A stretch of DNA of 32,764 bases from an uncultured Paraprevotella sp. (GCA_947177395.1 CAMWUI010000034.1:1-32764); one strand, 5' to 3'. Shown: positions 8,425-15,875, numbered from the stretch's first letter. Notes: generated by a model from the sequence alone, not told the origin. Numbers and translations are program-made.

Positions 8425-9225
8425 TTAACGTTTATTGTCTGTCCATCCCACTACCCGTATGCTCACTTCATACAGTAAATAAAGGGGGACGGAGACAAGG
8501 ATAAGCGTCATCAAGTCCGGAGGCGTGATGACGGCCGCCACAAACATGATGACGAGGAGGGCATGTTTGCGGTAGGCGGAGAGCATGCCGGACGTGATTA
8601 TTCCCAATTTGCCAAGGGCAAAGGCTATGACGGGCAACTGGAACACGACGCCTATGAGCAGTGTCAGCGTGGTGAACGTGGACACGTAACTGTCCAGCGT
8701 AATGGTGCTATGCACACGCTCCGCCACATTGTACGTACCGAGGAAACGGAACGAGATGGGGAAGAGCACATAGTAGCTCATCACTACACCGAGAAGAAAG
8801 AGCGCATAGACGACGATGACGGCCTGCACGGAATAACGCCGCTCGTTCTCATAGAGGGCGGGCGAGATGAAGCGGAACAACTCATATAAGATATAGGGTG
8901 AGGCACCGAGCAGGCCGAGACATATGGCTGTAGTAACGTGAGTCATGAACTGGCTCGACAGGTCGGTGGCAATAAGATCCACGTGATACTCTTCGAAACG
9001 GAAGCCGTTAAAACCTAACGCGTTCACCATCCATTCGATGCCACGATAGGTCACGAAGTCCCATTCGCCGGGAGCGAGGAGCAACTGCCACGTGGCGTCC
9101 TTAAAGCAGAACACAACCGCAGCTATTACTCCCGCCACAGCGAGAATGCGAAAGAGCATCCGGCGGAACACTTCCAAATGCCCGCCGAAGGTAAGGAGAT
9201 TTCCGTCCTCCGTGCTATTTGCCAT
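8425..9225 (-). CDS. tatC: Sec-independent (twin-arginine) translocase subunit TatC
   Basis: Inner-membrane protein of 266 residues that acts as the receptor for twin-arginine signal peptides. It has about six hydrophobic helices. The N-terminal cytoplasmic segment [14 protein letters not shown] corresponds to the HLxELRxR signal-binding region, and [12 protein letters not shown] matches the conserved F-x-x-P-A-L-Y-x-x-E loop containing the receptor glutamate. Its start overlaps the end of tatA by 11 bp, so the two are translationally coupled. It is the last gene of the cassette that begins with a Tat-signal-bearing precursor peptide at 12322, suggesting that the peptide is at least one of its cargoes. 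I see no tatB, which is normal for minimal TatA/TatC systems. Confidence 0.95.
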   Translation of the reverse strand: MANSTEDGNLLTFGGHLEVFRRMLFRILAVAGVIAAVVFCFKDATWQLLLAPGEWDFVTYRGIEWMVNALGFNGFRFEEYHVDLIATDLSSQFMTHVTTAICLGLLGASPYILYELFRFISPALYENERRYSVQAVIVVYALFLLGVVMSYYVLFPISFRFLGTYNVAERVHSTITLDSYVSTFTTLTLLIGVVFQLPVIAFALGKLGIITSGMLSAYRKHALLVIMFVAAVITPPDLMTLILVSVPLYLLYEVSIRVVGWTDNKR

Positions 9226-9484
9226 CTCCCGTTTCTTCTTTGGTGCCTTGTTCTTTTATTTGCGGACTTCCAGCCTCATCCGCACCATTCTCTTTGGAAG
9301 CCTCTTCTTCCAACGGGGCTTTCACCTCGTTCATCCCTTTCTTGAATTCTTTCACGCCCTGTCCAAGGCCGCGCATCATCTCCGGCAATTTCTTTCCGCC
9401 GAAGAGCAGTAGGGTCATGCCGCCAATGAGTAATAGTTCGGTGGTGCCGATGAACAGGGGCTGAATCGTCAATGTATCCATCAT
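9215..9484 (-). CDS. tatA: Twin-arginine translocase pore-forming subunit TatA
   Basis: Small membrane protein of 89 residues. It has one transmembrane helix (about 12-29), the hinge FGGKKLPE (28-35), an amphipathic helix including [12 protein letters not shown] (39-50), and an acidic disordered tail. TatA subunits assemble around substrate-loaded TatC to let folded proteins cross the inner membrane. A single TatA/TatB/TatE-type gene next to tatC suggests one bifunctional subunit. It starts 13 bp after the 93-residue accessory gene and overlaps tatC, so it appears to be an integral part of the peptide-modification operon and not an independent unit. Confidence 0.93.
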   Translation of the reverse strand: MMDTLTIQPLFIGTTELLLIGGMTLLLFGGKKLPEMMRGLGQGVKEFKKGMNEVKAPLEEEASKENGADEAGSPQIKEQGTKEETGDGK

Positions 9485-9497
9485 CCTCGTCTTTTCG

Positions 9498-9779
9498 TTA
9501 TTCGTTAGTCACCAGATAAATCTCGCAGGTGTCGAAGTTTATCTCCCAGTTTCCGTTCGCAGTACCTTCCCATTGGTACTTCTCCGCCATGTGGTCCCAC
9601 CAGCCCTGGAACTTCGCGCCCGTCTCGCCGAGGTCCTTCACCAGTTTCTCATACAGTTCGGCATTGTCTGCCGTGAGAATCTTTGCCAACTCATTAAGTC
9701 CGTTGCGCCGTTCGAACAGCGTCTGGATTTCGTTTTTCTCTTCAGGGGTTACCTGACCGATAAGTTTCTTTATTATCAT
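9498..9779 (-). CDS. Small accessory protein of the CXXX-repeat peptide system
   Basis: Protein of 93 residues with no signal peptide or membrane segment, so probably cytoplasmic. It starts [24 protein letters not shown], a charged helical segment, and ends with an aromatic, acidic stretch containing [11 protein letters not shown]. From its place in the cassette and its general look I assign it to the family named 'CXXX repeat peptide modification system protein', a name I recall and cannot search for. Its start overlaps the end of the maturase gene by 4 bp (ATGA), so the two are coupled. A role in binding or presenting the precursor is possible but there is no direct evidence. Confidence 0.75.
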   Translation of the reverse strand: MIIKKLIGQVTPEEKNEIQTLFERRNGLNELAKILTADNAELYEKLVKDLGETGAKFQGWWDHMAEKYQWEGTANGNWEINFDTCEIYLVTNE

Positions 9780-10759
9780 TGTTCTTTAATATCAAAAGGG
9801 TCCAAATATGTGATTTCCTTAATTTCCTCCCGCTGCGGAAAGAATGTCCCATGCTTGCGGATGTTGTTCAGCAAGTCGCGTGAAGCATTGCGCTCCAGAT
9901 GAGCCACCACACATTGCTCATGACTCGGTGTATTTACCTCGTATGTCGTTTTGCGGTTCAACCATACGCAACGTTTACACTGATAGGCATCACATTTACG
10001 ACAAAGAGGAGCAAACTCCAATTTATATAGTTGAGGATTCTTGACGTCAAGGCCATTCTGCAAATCACCGATACTGTATTTTGCTTTACCCAAACCAAAG
10101 TCTTCGTCATCACCAGCCAAATAGAAGGCCGGACATACATAGAATTTCCCATCAGGGGCAAGCGTGATGTTCTCCCAACCGGCATTGCAGTTGTTCATCT
10201 TGTCAAGAAGCATACGGTCAGTGAGCTGGTTGAGTTGCGGCGATTTGCTCTCTATATAAAGTTTCTCCACCTCTTCGGATAAGGAAGCAAGAACCTTCTT
10301 GTAATCCTCAAAATCCTGTCCCGTAAATGTATCGACGTCTGTAATAACAACATTCAGTCGGGTTACAGTAGAAAGCACCGGTTTTAATAGCAAATACTTG
10401 TCCAACAGGTCGGCTTTCGTGGTGCGCAGGACGCAAACCGTAGCATCTTGGAAACCGTTTTGTTCCACTGACGCCCAACTATTGAACACTACGACATCCG
10501 CTTTCTCTCTGAGACTCATATCTTCGCATGAAGATGAAACAATATCGTTATGGTCGATACTGTTGATGGCATCCTTGTATTCCTGGGGAAGCACATAATC
10601 AGGATAAACGAATTGAATCATCAGGTTCTCTTTCATAGCAAAAAGGATACCTGCCTTCAAATCCTCCAAAGCCATCAAACGACGTTCCATCTTTCCATTC
10701 TCGTAATGGCAATACGACGTACTCGTATCATCCAATTGTATAATCAGATATTGCAGCAT
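9776..10759 (-). CDS. CXXX-repeat peptide maturase, SPASM-like without radical SAM motif
   Basis: Protein of 327 residues. The C-terminal half carries seven cysteines in a SPASM-like order: Cys191, Cys209, then Cys253, Cys256, Cys261, Cys264 and finally Cys283, with CNAGWE and PDGKFYVCP resembling the start of a SPASM domain. SPASM domains bind auxiliary iron-sulfur clusters in peptide-modifying radical SAM enzymes. The N-terminal half has no CxxxCxxC motif, so this protein cannot bind the SAM-cleaving cluster in the usual way. It is therefore more likely a partner or scaffold of the radical SAM enzyme encoded 5 bp upstream. It matches what I recall of the 'CXXX repeat peptide maturase' family; the name is family knowledge, the function is inferred. 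Confidence 0.8.
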   Translation of the reverse strand: MLQYLIIQLDDTSTSYCHYENGKMERRLMALEDLKAGILFAMKENLMIQFVYPDYVLPQEYKDAINSIDHNDIVSSSCEDMSLREKADVVVFNSWASVEQNGFQDATVCVLRTTKADLLDKYLLLKPVLSTVTRLNVVITDVDTFTGQDFEDYKKVLASLSEEVEKLYIESKSPQLNQLTDRMLLDKMNNCNAGWENITLAPDGKFYVCPAFYLAGDDEDFGLGKAKYSIGDLQNGLDVKNPQLYKLEFAPLCRKCDAYQCKRCVWLNRKTTYEVNTPSHEQCVVAHLERNASRDLLNNIRKHGTFFPQREEIKEITYLDPFDIKEQ

Positions 10760-10764
10760 GGTTA

Positions 10765-11991
10765 TTAACAGATTTCATGGTTAGACATCTTAACGTGTTT
10801 CTCCGCTTCCTCTTTAGCTATACCTTCGAGTTCCAGTTTGCGGTAAAGCTTGTTCCAATAGTAGTTATTGGCTCTCACTCTCGCCTTGTGCATCTTGCAG
10901 ATGGCGGTGGCACGCTGATAAGCTGTTGGTGTATCGGCAGCGTCATAATTTTCGCCTTGACACCAAGCGCAACCACTTGCAACCTCACAATCTATACACT
11001 CAGCGTTGCTTTGTGTACATCTGTCCAAAGTTAGAAATGGACGTGTTTTGTTCTTATCAATACCATCATGTATATTACCTATAATCCAAGCTTTCTTTTC
11101 CCGTAATGAATACTGAGCAAAACGAGTGCATGGATAAAAATTTCCTGCTGCATCAATGGACAACATTTTACCAGCACCACACCAATTCATATTATCTTTT
11201 ACCCTATCCATCGGTTTCCCCAATTCTTCCCAAAAGAAAGAGCAATTGTTCTCTTCGTATAATTTGTGTTCTATGATTTCATCTGCTAATTTTATTAGTT
11301 CATTTTCTAAAAGAATGTCATCCCCCTCTTTCCATACATTCTCAAACACACAATTAATATTAACATCATGAATTCCCAAACTATATAAATGAAGTACGCT
11401 TTCTGTTATGTAAGGAATGTTATCACTTGCTATTGTTACCTTAGTTGCTCCTTCTGGAAATTGACTGAGCCATAGAGGTATGTTTTTAACGACATCTTTA
11501 TAAGAGCCTTTGCATGAATTCTTATATATCCTATTCATGTCATGCAATAGTTCTGTGCCATCAATTGTAATTCCTATACTTAAATGACTACGATTCTTCT
11601 TTATGAAATTTTGTACTTTCACATCATGATAGTTAATTCCATTGGTTGCAAAACTAAATCGGTAAGAATTAAACCAATGATGATTTTTCCTAAACATCTC
11701 TATTTTAATATAGTCACATATTTTGTCTATAAGCTCTATTTCAAGGAATGGTTCTCCGCCAATAAAATCCCACACGACAGACTCTTCACGAAATTCTTCC
11801 TCTTTATCAAGGATGTAATCTATTGTTTTTTTTGCAACATCCCATGACATGCGCTCTTTAGTATTCTTTCCTACTAAATAACAATATTTACAAGCCAATT
11901 GACAATCCTTGGTAACAATAAACGTAATTTCTTTGGCATTGCCAGCTTTCCATACGTTGTCACTACTTTTTATTGGTAACTTTTCCATCAT
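10765..11991 (-). CDS. Radical SAM/SPASM peptide maturase, CXXX-repeat target family
   Basis: Enzyme of 408 residues from the start chosen here. CQLACKYCY (Cys30, Cys34, Cys37) is the radical SAM cluster motif, followed by GGEP (78-81). The C-terminal SPASM domain has cysteines at 271, 288, 325, 332, 335, 341, 344 and 365. It is expected to use SAM-derived radicals to install bonds, probably thioethers, on the Cys-rich precursor encoded just upstream; the exact chemistry is an inference. The frame is open to 12045, but that would place the start inside a terminator-like hairpin, so I take the ATG at 11991 (or the next codon, 11988). The N-terminal two-thirds is strikingly AT-rich (sampled lines 27-30% GC) against 53% near the C-terminus. 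Confidence 0.9.
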   Translation of the reverse strand: MMEKLPIKSSDNVWKAGNAKEITFIVTKDCQLACKYCYLVGKNTKERMSWDVAKKTIDYILDKEEEFREESVVWDFIGGEPFLEIELIDKICDYIKIEMFRKNHHWFNSYRFSFATNGINYHDVKVQNFIKKNRSHLSIGITIDGTELLHDMNRIYKNSCKGSYKDVVKNIPLWLSQFPEGATKVTIASDNIPYITESVLHLYSLGIHDVNINCVFENVWKEGDDILLENELIKLADEIIEHKLYEENNCSFFWEELGKPMDRVKDNMNWCGAGKMLSIDAAGNFYPCTRFAQYSLREKKAWIIGNIHDGIDKNKTRPFLTLDRCTQSNAECIDCEVASGCAWCQGENYDAADTPTAYQRATAICKMHKARVRANNYYWNKLYRKLELEGIAKEEAEKHVKMSNHEIC

Positions 11992-11997
11992 TTTTAT

Positions 11998-12043
11998 AAA
12001 TAAAAGCAGAAGAGGAGGATTTTTATAAAATAACCTCTTCTGC
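11998..12043 (-). terminator. Attenuator-like terminator between precursor and enzyme genes
   Basis: On the minus strand GCAGAAGAGG (12043-12034) pairs perfectly over 10 bp with CCTCTTCTGC (12015-12006), and the tail reads TTTTATTT. It begins 7 bp after the precursor stop and ends just before the radical SAM start. It should cut most transcripts after the precursor, so that far more peptide than enzyme is made. Confidence 0.75.
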
Positions 12044-12049
12044 ATTCAA

Positions 12050-12322
12050 TTAATTTTTAGCAACACCTTTACAAGCATAATGCTTGCAACCACCGGAGCA
12101 GGTTGTTGAACAACCGCCGCTACATGTGCTGCGACAGGAACCTGTACAAGTACCACAACCATAACGTGTGCACCCCATCGGTTCTGATGGCTCTGCTGCA
12201 TTTACAATCGCTGGAGCACCCGCCAACACAACAGCACCAAGAATTGGCAACGCACCTTTGGCTGCTTTTTTGAAGAATTCACGTCTTGACTGCAATTCTT
12301 CGTTTTGATTCTTTTTCTCCAT
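12050..12322 (-). CDS. Cys-rich CXXX-repeat RiPP precursor with twin-arginine signal
   Basis: Precursor peptide of 90 residues. Residues 12-18 are SRREFFK, an almost ideal twin-arginine signal, followed by a hydrophobic stretch to about residue 40 and a likely cleavage site at VNAA (40-43). The C-terminal core has nine cysteines at 51, 56, 59, 63, 67, 71, 75, 79 and 84; the six from 59 to 79 fall exactly every fourth residue, separated by Gly, Ser and Thr. This is the substrate expected for the adjacent radical SAM/SPASM enzyme and a predicted cargo of the TatA/TatC pair encoded downstream. The frame is open to 12484, but the upstream part lies in the leader; I chose the MEKKNQ start because it gives a normal Tat signal. 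The mature activity is unknown. Confidence 0.88.
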   Translation of the reverse strand: MEKKNQNEELQSRREFFKKAAKGALPILGAVVLAGAPAIVNAAEPSEPMGCTRYGCGTCTGSCRSTCSGGCSTTCSGGCKHYACKGVAKN

Positions 12323-12416
12323 AATCTTATAAAGATTTAGAATGCCTGTGACCTCCCAACTTCGGCTAAATAAATGATTGATGTAACTATACAAAAAAAG
12401 CGTGGAGATCGTACCT

Positions 12417-12473
12417 GTTACTCGTTCCACTGCTTGAGGCCTTCGCATTGCCCGGTGATGTTGAACGAGCAAC
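12417..12473 (-). ncRNA. Candidate cis-acting stem-loop in the cassette leader
   Basis: On the minus strand GTTGCTCGTTC (12473-12463) can pair with GAACGAGTAAC (12427-12417) over 11 positions with one G-U pair, enclosing a 35-nt loop. I cannot match it to a known riboswitch class. It sits about 95 bp before the precursor start. Confidence 0.4.
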
Positions 12474-12588
12474 GCGAAACCCACGCCGATGAGTTTATAT
12501 AATTCTCCCTATACAACACACCTTATACCTTTATATAAGGAAACGAATGTGAAGATAGGGATGCTTTATAAAAACATCCCATGAGCAT

Positions 12589-12732
12589 CTACTGTTGCAG
12601 TGTCCAAGACATCACCAAAAGTTTGCGAAGTTTCAAGCAGTCAAGAACAAAGCGCATTGTAAACGCTTTCCTATATATAGCAGCCCTCCTCCCACCACAT
12701 TCCGCCTTGGTTTTATTCGCTTTAATGAACAT
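12589..12732 (-). CDS. Small basic ORF (47 residues) in the cassette leader
   Basis: A 47-residue ORF beginning MFIKANKTKAECGG and ending MSWTLQQ, rich in Arg and Lys, with two cysteines. It has an AAGG site at good spacing before the ATG, and that ATG overlaps the stop of a five-codon ORF (MPKLR) that itself follows an AAAAGGAA site. I do not recognise a function. It could be a leader peptide linked to expression of the cassette, an independent micro-protein, or a conserved RNA that merely happens to be open. No signal peptide or membrane helix is evident. The confidence is for it being translated. Confidence 0.4.
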   Translation of the reverse strand: MFIKANKTKAECGGRRAAIYRKAFTMRFVLDCLKLRKLLVMSWTLQQ

Positions 12733-12938
12733 TACCTTAGCTTCGGCATGGTATTCCTTTTCTGTAAAGCGTTATCTCCCGGACACTTCCGGCTACCGCT
12801 CACAAAGTCGGGAATTCGAGAACTAAGCGCAAAGATAGTGTATTTATTTTATTACACCACGTAATCCTATAGTTTTTTATTTATAATCGACGGAGAACCG
12901 CATAAATGCGTTTTGTCGGTTATAAACGGAGAAAATCA

Positions 12939-12964
12939 TAAATTTGTATCGGTTATAACCGATA
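12939..12964 (+). promoter_or_regulatory. -7 box abutting an 18-bp perfect palindrome
   Basis: TAAATTTG (12939-12946) is an exact -7 box, and TATCGGTTATAACCGATA (12947-12964) follows it directly, ending 3 bp before the pseudogene start codon. A near-copy, TCGGTTATAAACGG, lies at about 12916-12929. Such a palindrome at the transcription start looks like an operator, perhaps for autoregulation of the former ATPase gene. Confidence 0.6.
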
Positions 12965-12967
12965 GAT

Positions 12968-13227
12968 ATGGAAAAAGAACTCTTTAAACGACTGATTCTG
13001 GAATATCAGCAGCTGGTCATCAATGTAGAATTGACTCCATGCGATGTTACCCTTTCCGATAACTTCAACTATGTATTGCCGTGCAGGAAAGTGGATGGCC
13101 TATGCAAACTTGCCCGTCGATATAACATAAATAGGATGTTATCATAACAAAAGCCGAGGAAGACACGATTGAAACTAACGGACACACCATTGAAGTAATA
13201 CCTATCTGGAAATGGCTGTTAGAATAG
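12968..13227 (+). pseudogene. Decayed DUF4143-type AAA ATPase gene
   Basis: The first 40 or so codons (MEKELFKRLILEYQQLV to NYVL) match the beginning of the DUF4143-type ATP-binding proteins common in Bacteroides. The text then jumps to a tail resembling their C-terminus (KVDGLCKLARRYNINRM) and, after a shift of reading frame, ends VIPIWKWLLE. The Walker A region and the rest of the roughly 400-residue protein are missing. I read this as an internal deletion with a frameshift, leaving about 85 codons. The upstream operator-like palindrome is intact. The identification rests on remembered family sequence and not on a search. Confidence 0.75.
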
Positions 13228-13300
13228 ATTTAAAACAAGGACCAACTCCCGTTTACAGGAACCAGCCCCTGCTCTCTTATTGCATGTTAGAAATAAATAC

Positions 13301-13867
13301 TCAGAAATGGTAAAACACTCCCAGGGACAACGTATTGGACAGACTTACTCCAAACCCGGGCCTGTAGCCTCCGGCCACACGACCGTCATTGGCTGAAAAT
13401 CCCAGGAAACCGAGCGAAGCCTGCATGCCCCAATGAGGACAGATCCGGTAAGCCACGCCGGGGCGCAAACCGACGGCAAAGGCAACATCACTGTTGCTGG
13501 CCCCACTACCGGCCTGCAAATCTGATTCCGTAGCATTGCCGGCCGCAATATTCATCAATCCATCGCAATAAAGCGACAGTTTGCCGGTACGATAAAACGT
13601 ATAACGCCCATAGGGAGTGACTGAAAATGCCAGAGCGTTATCCCGTCCGGTCTCATTGGCTCCGGCTACAGCAATACCCAACTGGCCACCGACTTCCCAC
13701 TTCTCGTTCAACTCGTAAGCCAGTTCCGGCGCCAGTGTAAAGGACGTTATGTCCGGCCCGTCGCCATTCTCATACCAGAAACTTACGCTACCGCCAACGC
13801 GAAACTGAGCCTGTGCGGCTGTAGTCATGGCCAAAACGGCCAGCAAGGTCATCACAATCTTTTTCAT
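13301..13867 (-). CDS. Outer-membrane beta-barrel protein
   Basis: Protein of 188 residues with a clear signal peptide (MKKIVMTLLAVLAMTTAAQA, cleaved before QFRVGG). The mature part alternates polar and hydrophobic residues in short strands and ends in an aromatic residue (GVFYHF), as outer-membrane barrels do. It resembles the small OmpA-like/OMP_b-brl barrel family, probably eight strands. No ligand or partner can be inferred. A -7 box lies 46 bp upstream. It is a single-gene unit facing the same way as the acyl-CoA dehydrogenase operon but separated from it by a terminator. Confidence 0.85.
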   Translation of the reverse strand: MKKIVMTLLAVLAMTTAAQAQFRVGGSVSFWYENGDGPDITSFTLAPELAYELNEKWEVGGQLGIAVAGANETGRDNALAFSVTPYGRYTFYRTGKLSLYCDGLMNIAAGNATESDLQAGSGASNSDVAFAVGLRPGVAYRICPHWGMQASLGFLGFSANDGRVAGGYRPGFGVSLSNTLSLGVFYHF

Positions 13868-13912
13868 ACTTCCTAAACATTAGATTAAACAATTGGGTTT
13901 TAGTTTCTGCTA

Positions 13913-13920
13913 CAAATGTA
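13913..13920 (-). promoter_or_regulatory. -7 box of the beta-barrel protein gene
   Basis: On the minus strand TACATTTG is an exact TAnnTTTG match 46 bp before the start codon; no good -33 element is visible. The rest of 13921-14104 shows no gene or repeat that I recognise. Confidence 0.5.
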
Positions 13921-14104
13921 TGAAAAAAGAGATTGCCGCGTGCTGCCGATAAGTTCTTTTAGGATTCTGTCATAAAGTTTTTATAACTGGCAACTTCTCA
14001 TCGGGCTATAATGTTAAATTTATCAATTGTTTCCTGTCCACGGTTTCTCACCGTACACAAGTTCATCCATGACGAAACCAAAGGAAGTCCATTCCGTCAA
14101 ATAC

Positions 14105-14140
14105 AAACCCATCCATAATCCGCGGACTATGGATGGGTTT
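14105..14140. terminator. Terminator hairpin after the acyl-CoA dehydrogenase operon
   Basis: AAACCCATCCAT (14105-14116) pairs perfectly over 12 bp with ATGGATGGGTTT (14129-14140). It lies 24 bp past the dehydrogenase stop codon. On the minus strand the stem ends in a T-rich stretch. Confidence 0.8.
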
Positions 14141-14164
14141 TCGTACTTAGAGTATTACACGTTT

Positions 14165-15871
14165 TTACTGACGGTAACTGTCAAGCTGGGCAGAGTCGAA
14201 CTTGCGGATAAAGTTGAAATGCTTCTCCACTTCGCTCTCTGCGTAATTAACAAATACGTTCAGGCTCTTTCCGAACAGATCGGGACGGTTCGTGGCATCC
14301 TGAATCAGGAGGTGACACATGATGACATCGGCCGCCATCTCCATCAGGCGACGCGCTACAATGTCCAGAAGTTCCTGATCGTTCGCTTCCTTCACGGCAT
14401 TCGTACAAGCATCAAACTTGTTCGCCATTTCCTTGATACGGTTCATGTAACCTTCGTATTCTGGCAATACCGGCACAGACTCAAACTCTCGGATCGTGGC
14501 AATATAAGAACCGTTGGTCACATAACGGATAGCCGCAACAGTCTGCAACTGGGTCGTACCTTCATAAATGGAAGTGATACGGGCATCGCGGTACAGACGC
14601 TGGCAGGCATATTCGAGCATGAAACCGGAACCGCCGTGCACCTGGATACAGTCGTATGAGTTCTGGTTGGCATACTCGGAGTTCATACCCTTCGCCAGAG
14701 GCGTGAAAGCATCCGCCAGTTTCGCGAACTTCTTCTGTTCCGCACGTTCTTCCGGAGTGAGTTTGCGTTCACGGGCGATATCGTCGAGTGCCTTGTAGAT
14801 GTCTACGTAACGGGCAGTCTGATACAGCAGGGCACGACCGGCGTCGAGCTTTGCCTTTATCGTTGCCAGCATATCGTAAACGGCCGGGAAGTTAATGATT
14901 TCCTTACCGAACTGCTGACGGTCTTTCGCATACGCCAAAGCCTCGTTGTAGGCAGCCTGGCTGATGCCGACAGACTGGGCGGCAATACCCAGACGAGCAC
15001 CGTTCATCAATGCCATGACGTATTTGATCAATCCCATCTTGCGGCTGCCGCAGAGCTCTGCCCGGGCATTTTTGTATACCAGCTCGCAGGTAGGCGAACC
15101 GTGAATACCCATCTTATTCTCAATACGGCGCACATCCACACCGCCGTCACGCTTGTCATAGATGAACATCGACAGACCGCGGCCGTCCCTCGTACCTTCC
15201 TCCGAACGTGCCAGCACCAGATGGATGTCCGAGTCGCCGTTCGTAATGAAACGCTTCACACCGTTCAGACGCCAGCAGTTGTTTTCCTCATCGAAAGTGG
15301 CTTTCAACATCACGCTTTGGAGGTCGGAACCGGCATCCGGCTCTGTCAGGTCCATAGACATGGTCTCACCTGCGCAGACACGGGGGATGAATCGCTTGTG
15401 CTGATCTTCGTCACCAAATTCATACAGCGTTTCTATACAGTCCTGAAGCGACCAGATGTTTTCAAAACCGGCATCACCGGCAGATACCATTTCATTGGCA
15501 ATCGTGTACACGACATTCGGCAAGTTCAGGCCATTGTACTTGCGGGGCATGGTCATACCGTTCATACCGGCTTTGATCATCGTTTCGAGATTCTCTTTCG
15601 TTCCGCTTGCATATGTCACACGACCGTTTTCGCAATGAGGGCCTTCCGCATCCACACCTTCCGCATTCGGTGCAATCACATTTGCCGTAATATCACCTAC
15701 GATATCCAACACCTTGTCGTATGAATCCATTGCATCGGCATAATCCACCGGTGCATAATCAAATTCGTCCTTGTCTCTGAAGTCGCGCTCTTTCAATTCA
15801 ACGATGCGCTTCATCATAGGATTGTTCAAGTGATACTTGAGTTCCTCTATATCTGAATAATAATTTGCCAT
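14165..15871 (-). CDS. Acyl-CoA dehydrogenase family protein
   Basis: FAD enzyme of 568 residues that should introduce a double bond next to the thioester of an acyl-CoA and pass electrons to the electron transfer flavoprotein encoded upstream. It shows TEPDAGSD (176-183), DRQQFGK (317-323), GGSGF (413-417) and YEGTTQLQ (436-443), where Glu437 is the expected catalytic base. The length exceeds the 380-residue classic form because of an extra C-terminal helical domain, as in the larger bacterial members. The frame is open to 15973, but I chose 15871 because it has an AAGG site and lies 4 bp after etfA. Substrate chain length is not determinable; an alternative role in reducing an enoyl-CoA is possible in a fermenter. 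Confidence 0.93.
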   Translation of the reverse strand: MANYYSDIEELKYHLNNPMMKRIVELKERDFRDKDEFDYAPVDYADAMDSYDKVLDIVGDITANVIAPNAEGVDAEGPHCENGRVTYASGTKENLETMIKAGMNGMTMPRKYNGLNLPNVVYTIANEMVSAGDAGFENIWSLQDCIETLYEFGDEDQHKRFIPRVCAGETMSMDLTEPDAGSDLQSVMLKATFDEENNCWRLNGVKRFITNGDSDIHLVLARSEEGTRDGRGLSMFIYDKRDGGVDVRRIENKMGIHGSPTCELVYKNARAELCGSRKMGLIKYVMALMNGARLGIAAQSVGISQAAYNEALAYAKDRQQFGKEIINFPAVYDMLATIKAKLDAGRALLYQTARYVDIYKALDDIARERKLTPEERAEQKKFAKLADAFTPLAKGMNSEYANQNSYDCIQVHGGSGFMLEYACQRLYRDARITSIYEGTTQLQTVAAIRYVTNGSYIATIREFESVPVLPEYEGYMNRIKEMANKFDACTNAVKEANDQELLDIVARRLMEMAADVIMCHLLIQDATNRPDLFGKSLNVFVNYAESEVEKHFNFIRKFDSAQLDSYRQ

Positions 15872-15875
15872 GACC

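Larger units (their letters stand above)
12323..12840 (-). promoter_or_regulatory. Long structured leader of the peptide cassette
   Basis: An exact -7 box, TATCTTTG (12837-12830), could start a transcript about 500 nt upstream of the precursor. The leader would contain a 47-codon ORF (12732-12589), a GGGATG/CATCCC hairpin (12580-12558) and a large hairpin of 11 paired bases with one G-U (12473-12463 with 12427-12417). A second promoter-like pair nearer the gene (TTTG at 12395-12392, then TATTTAGC) is a weaker match. Which start is used cannot be settled from sequence. The length and structure suggest regulation by attenuation or by a leader peptide. Confidence 0.5.

Noticed and set aside
12581..12864. 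Two overlapping open frames of 81 and 89 codons on the + strand
   Set aside because: They run antisense to the cassette leader, have no ribosome site or family resemblance, and the minus-strand 47-codon ORF is better supported.
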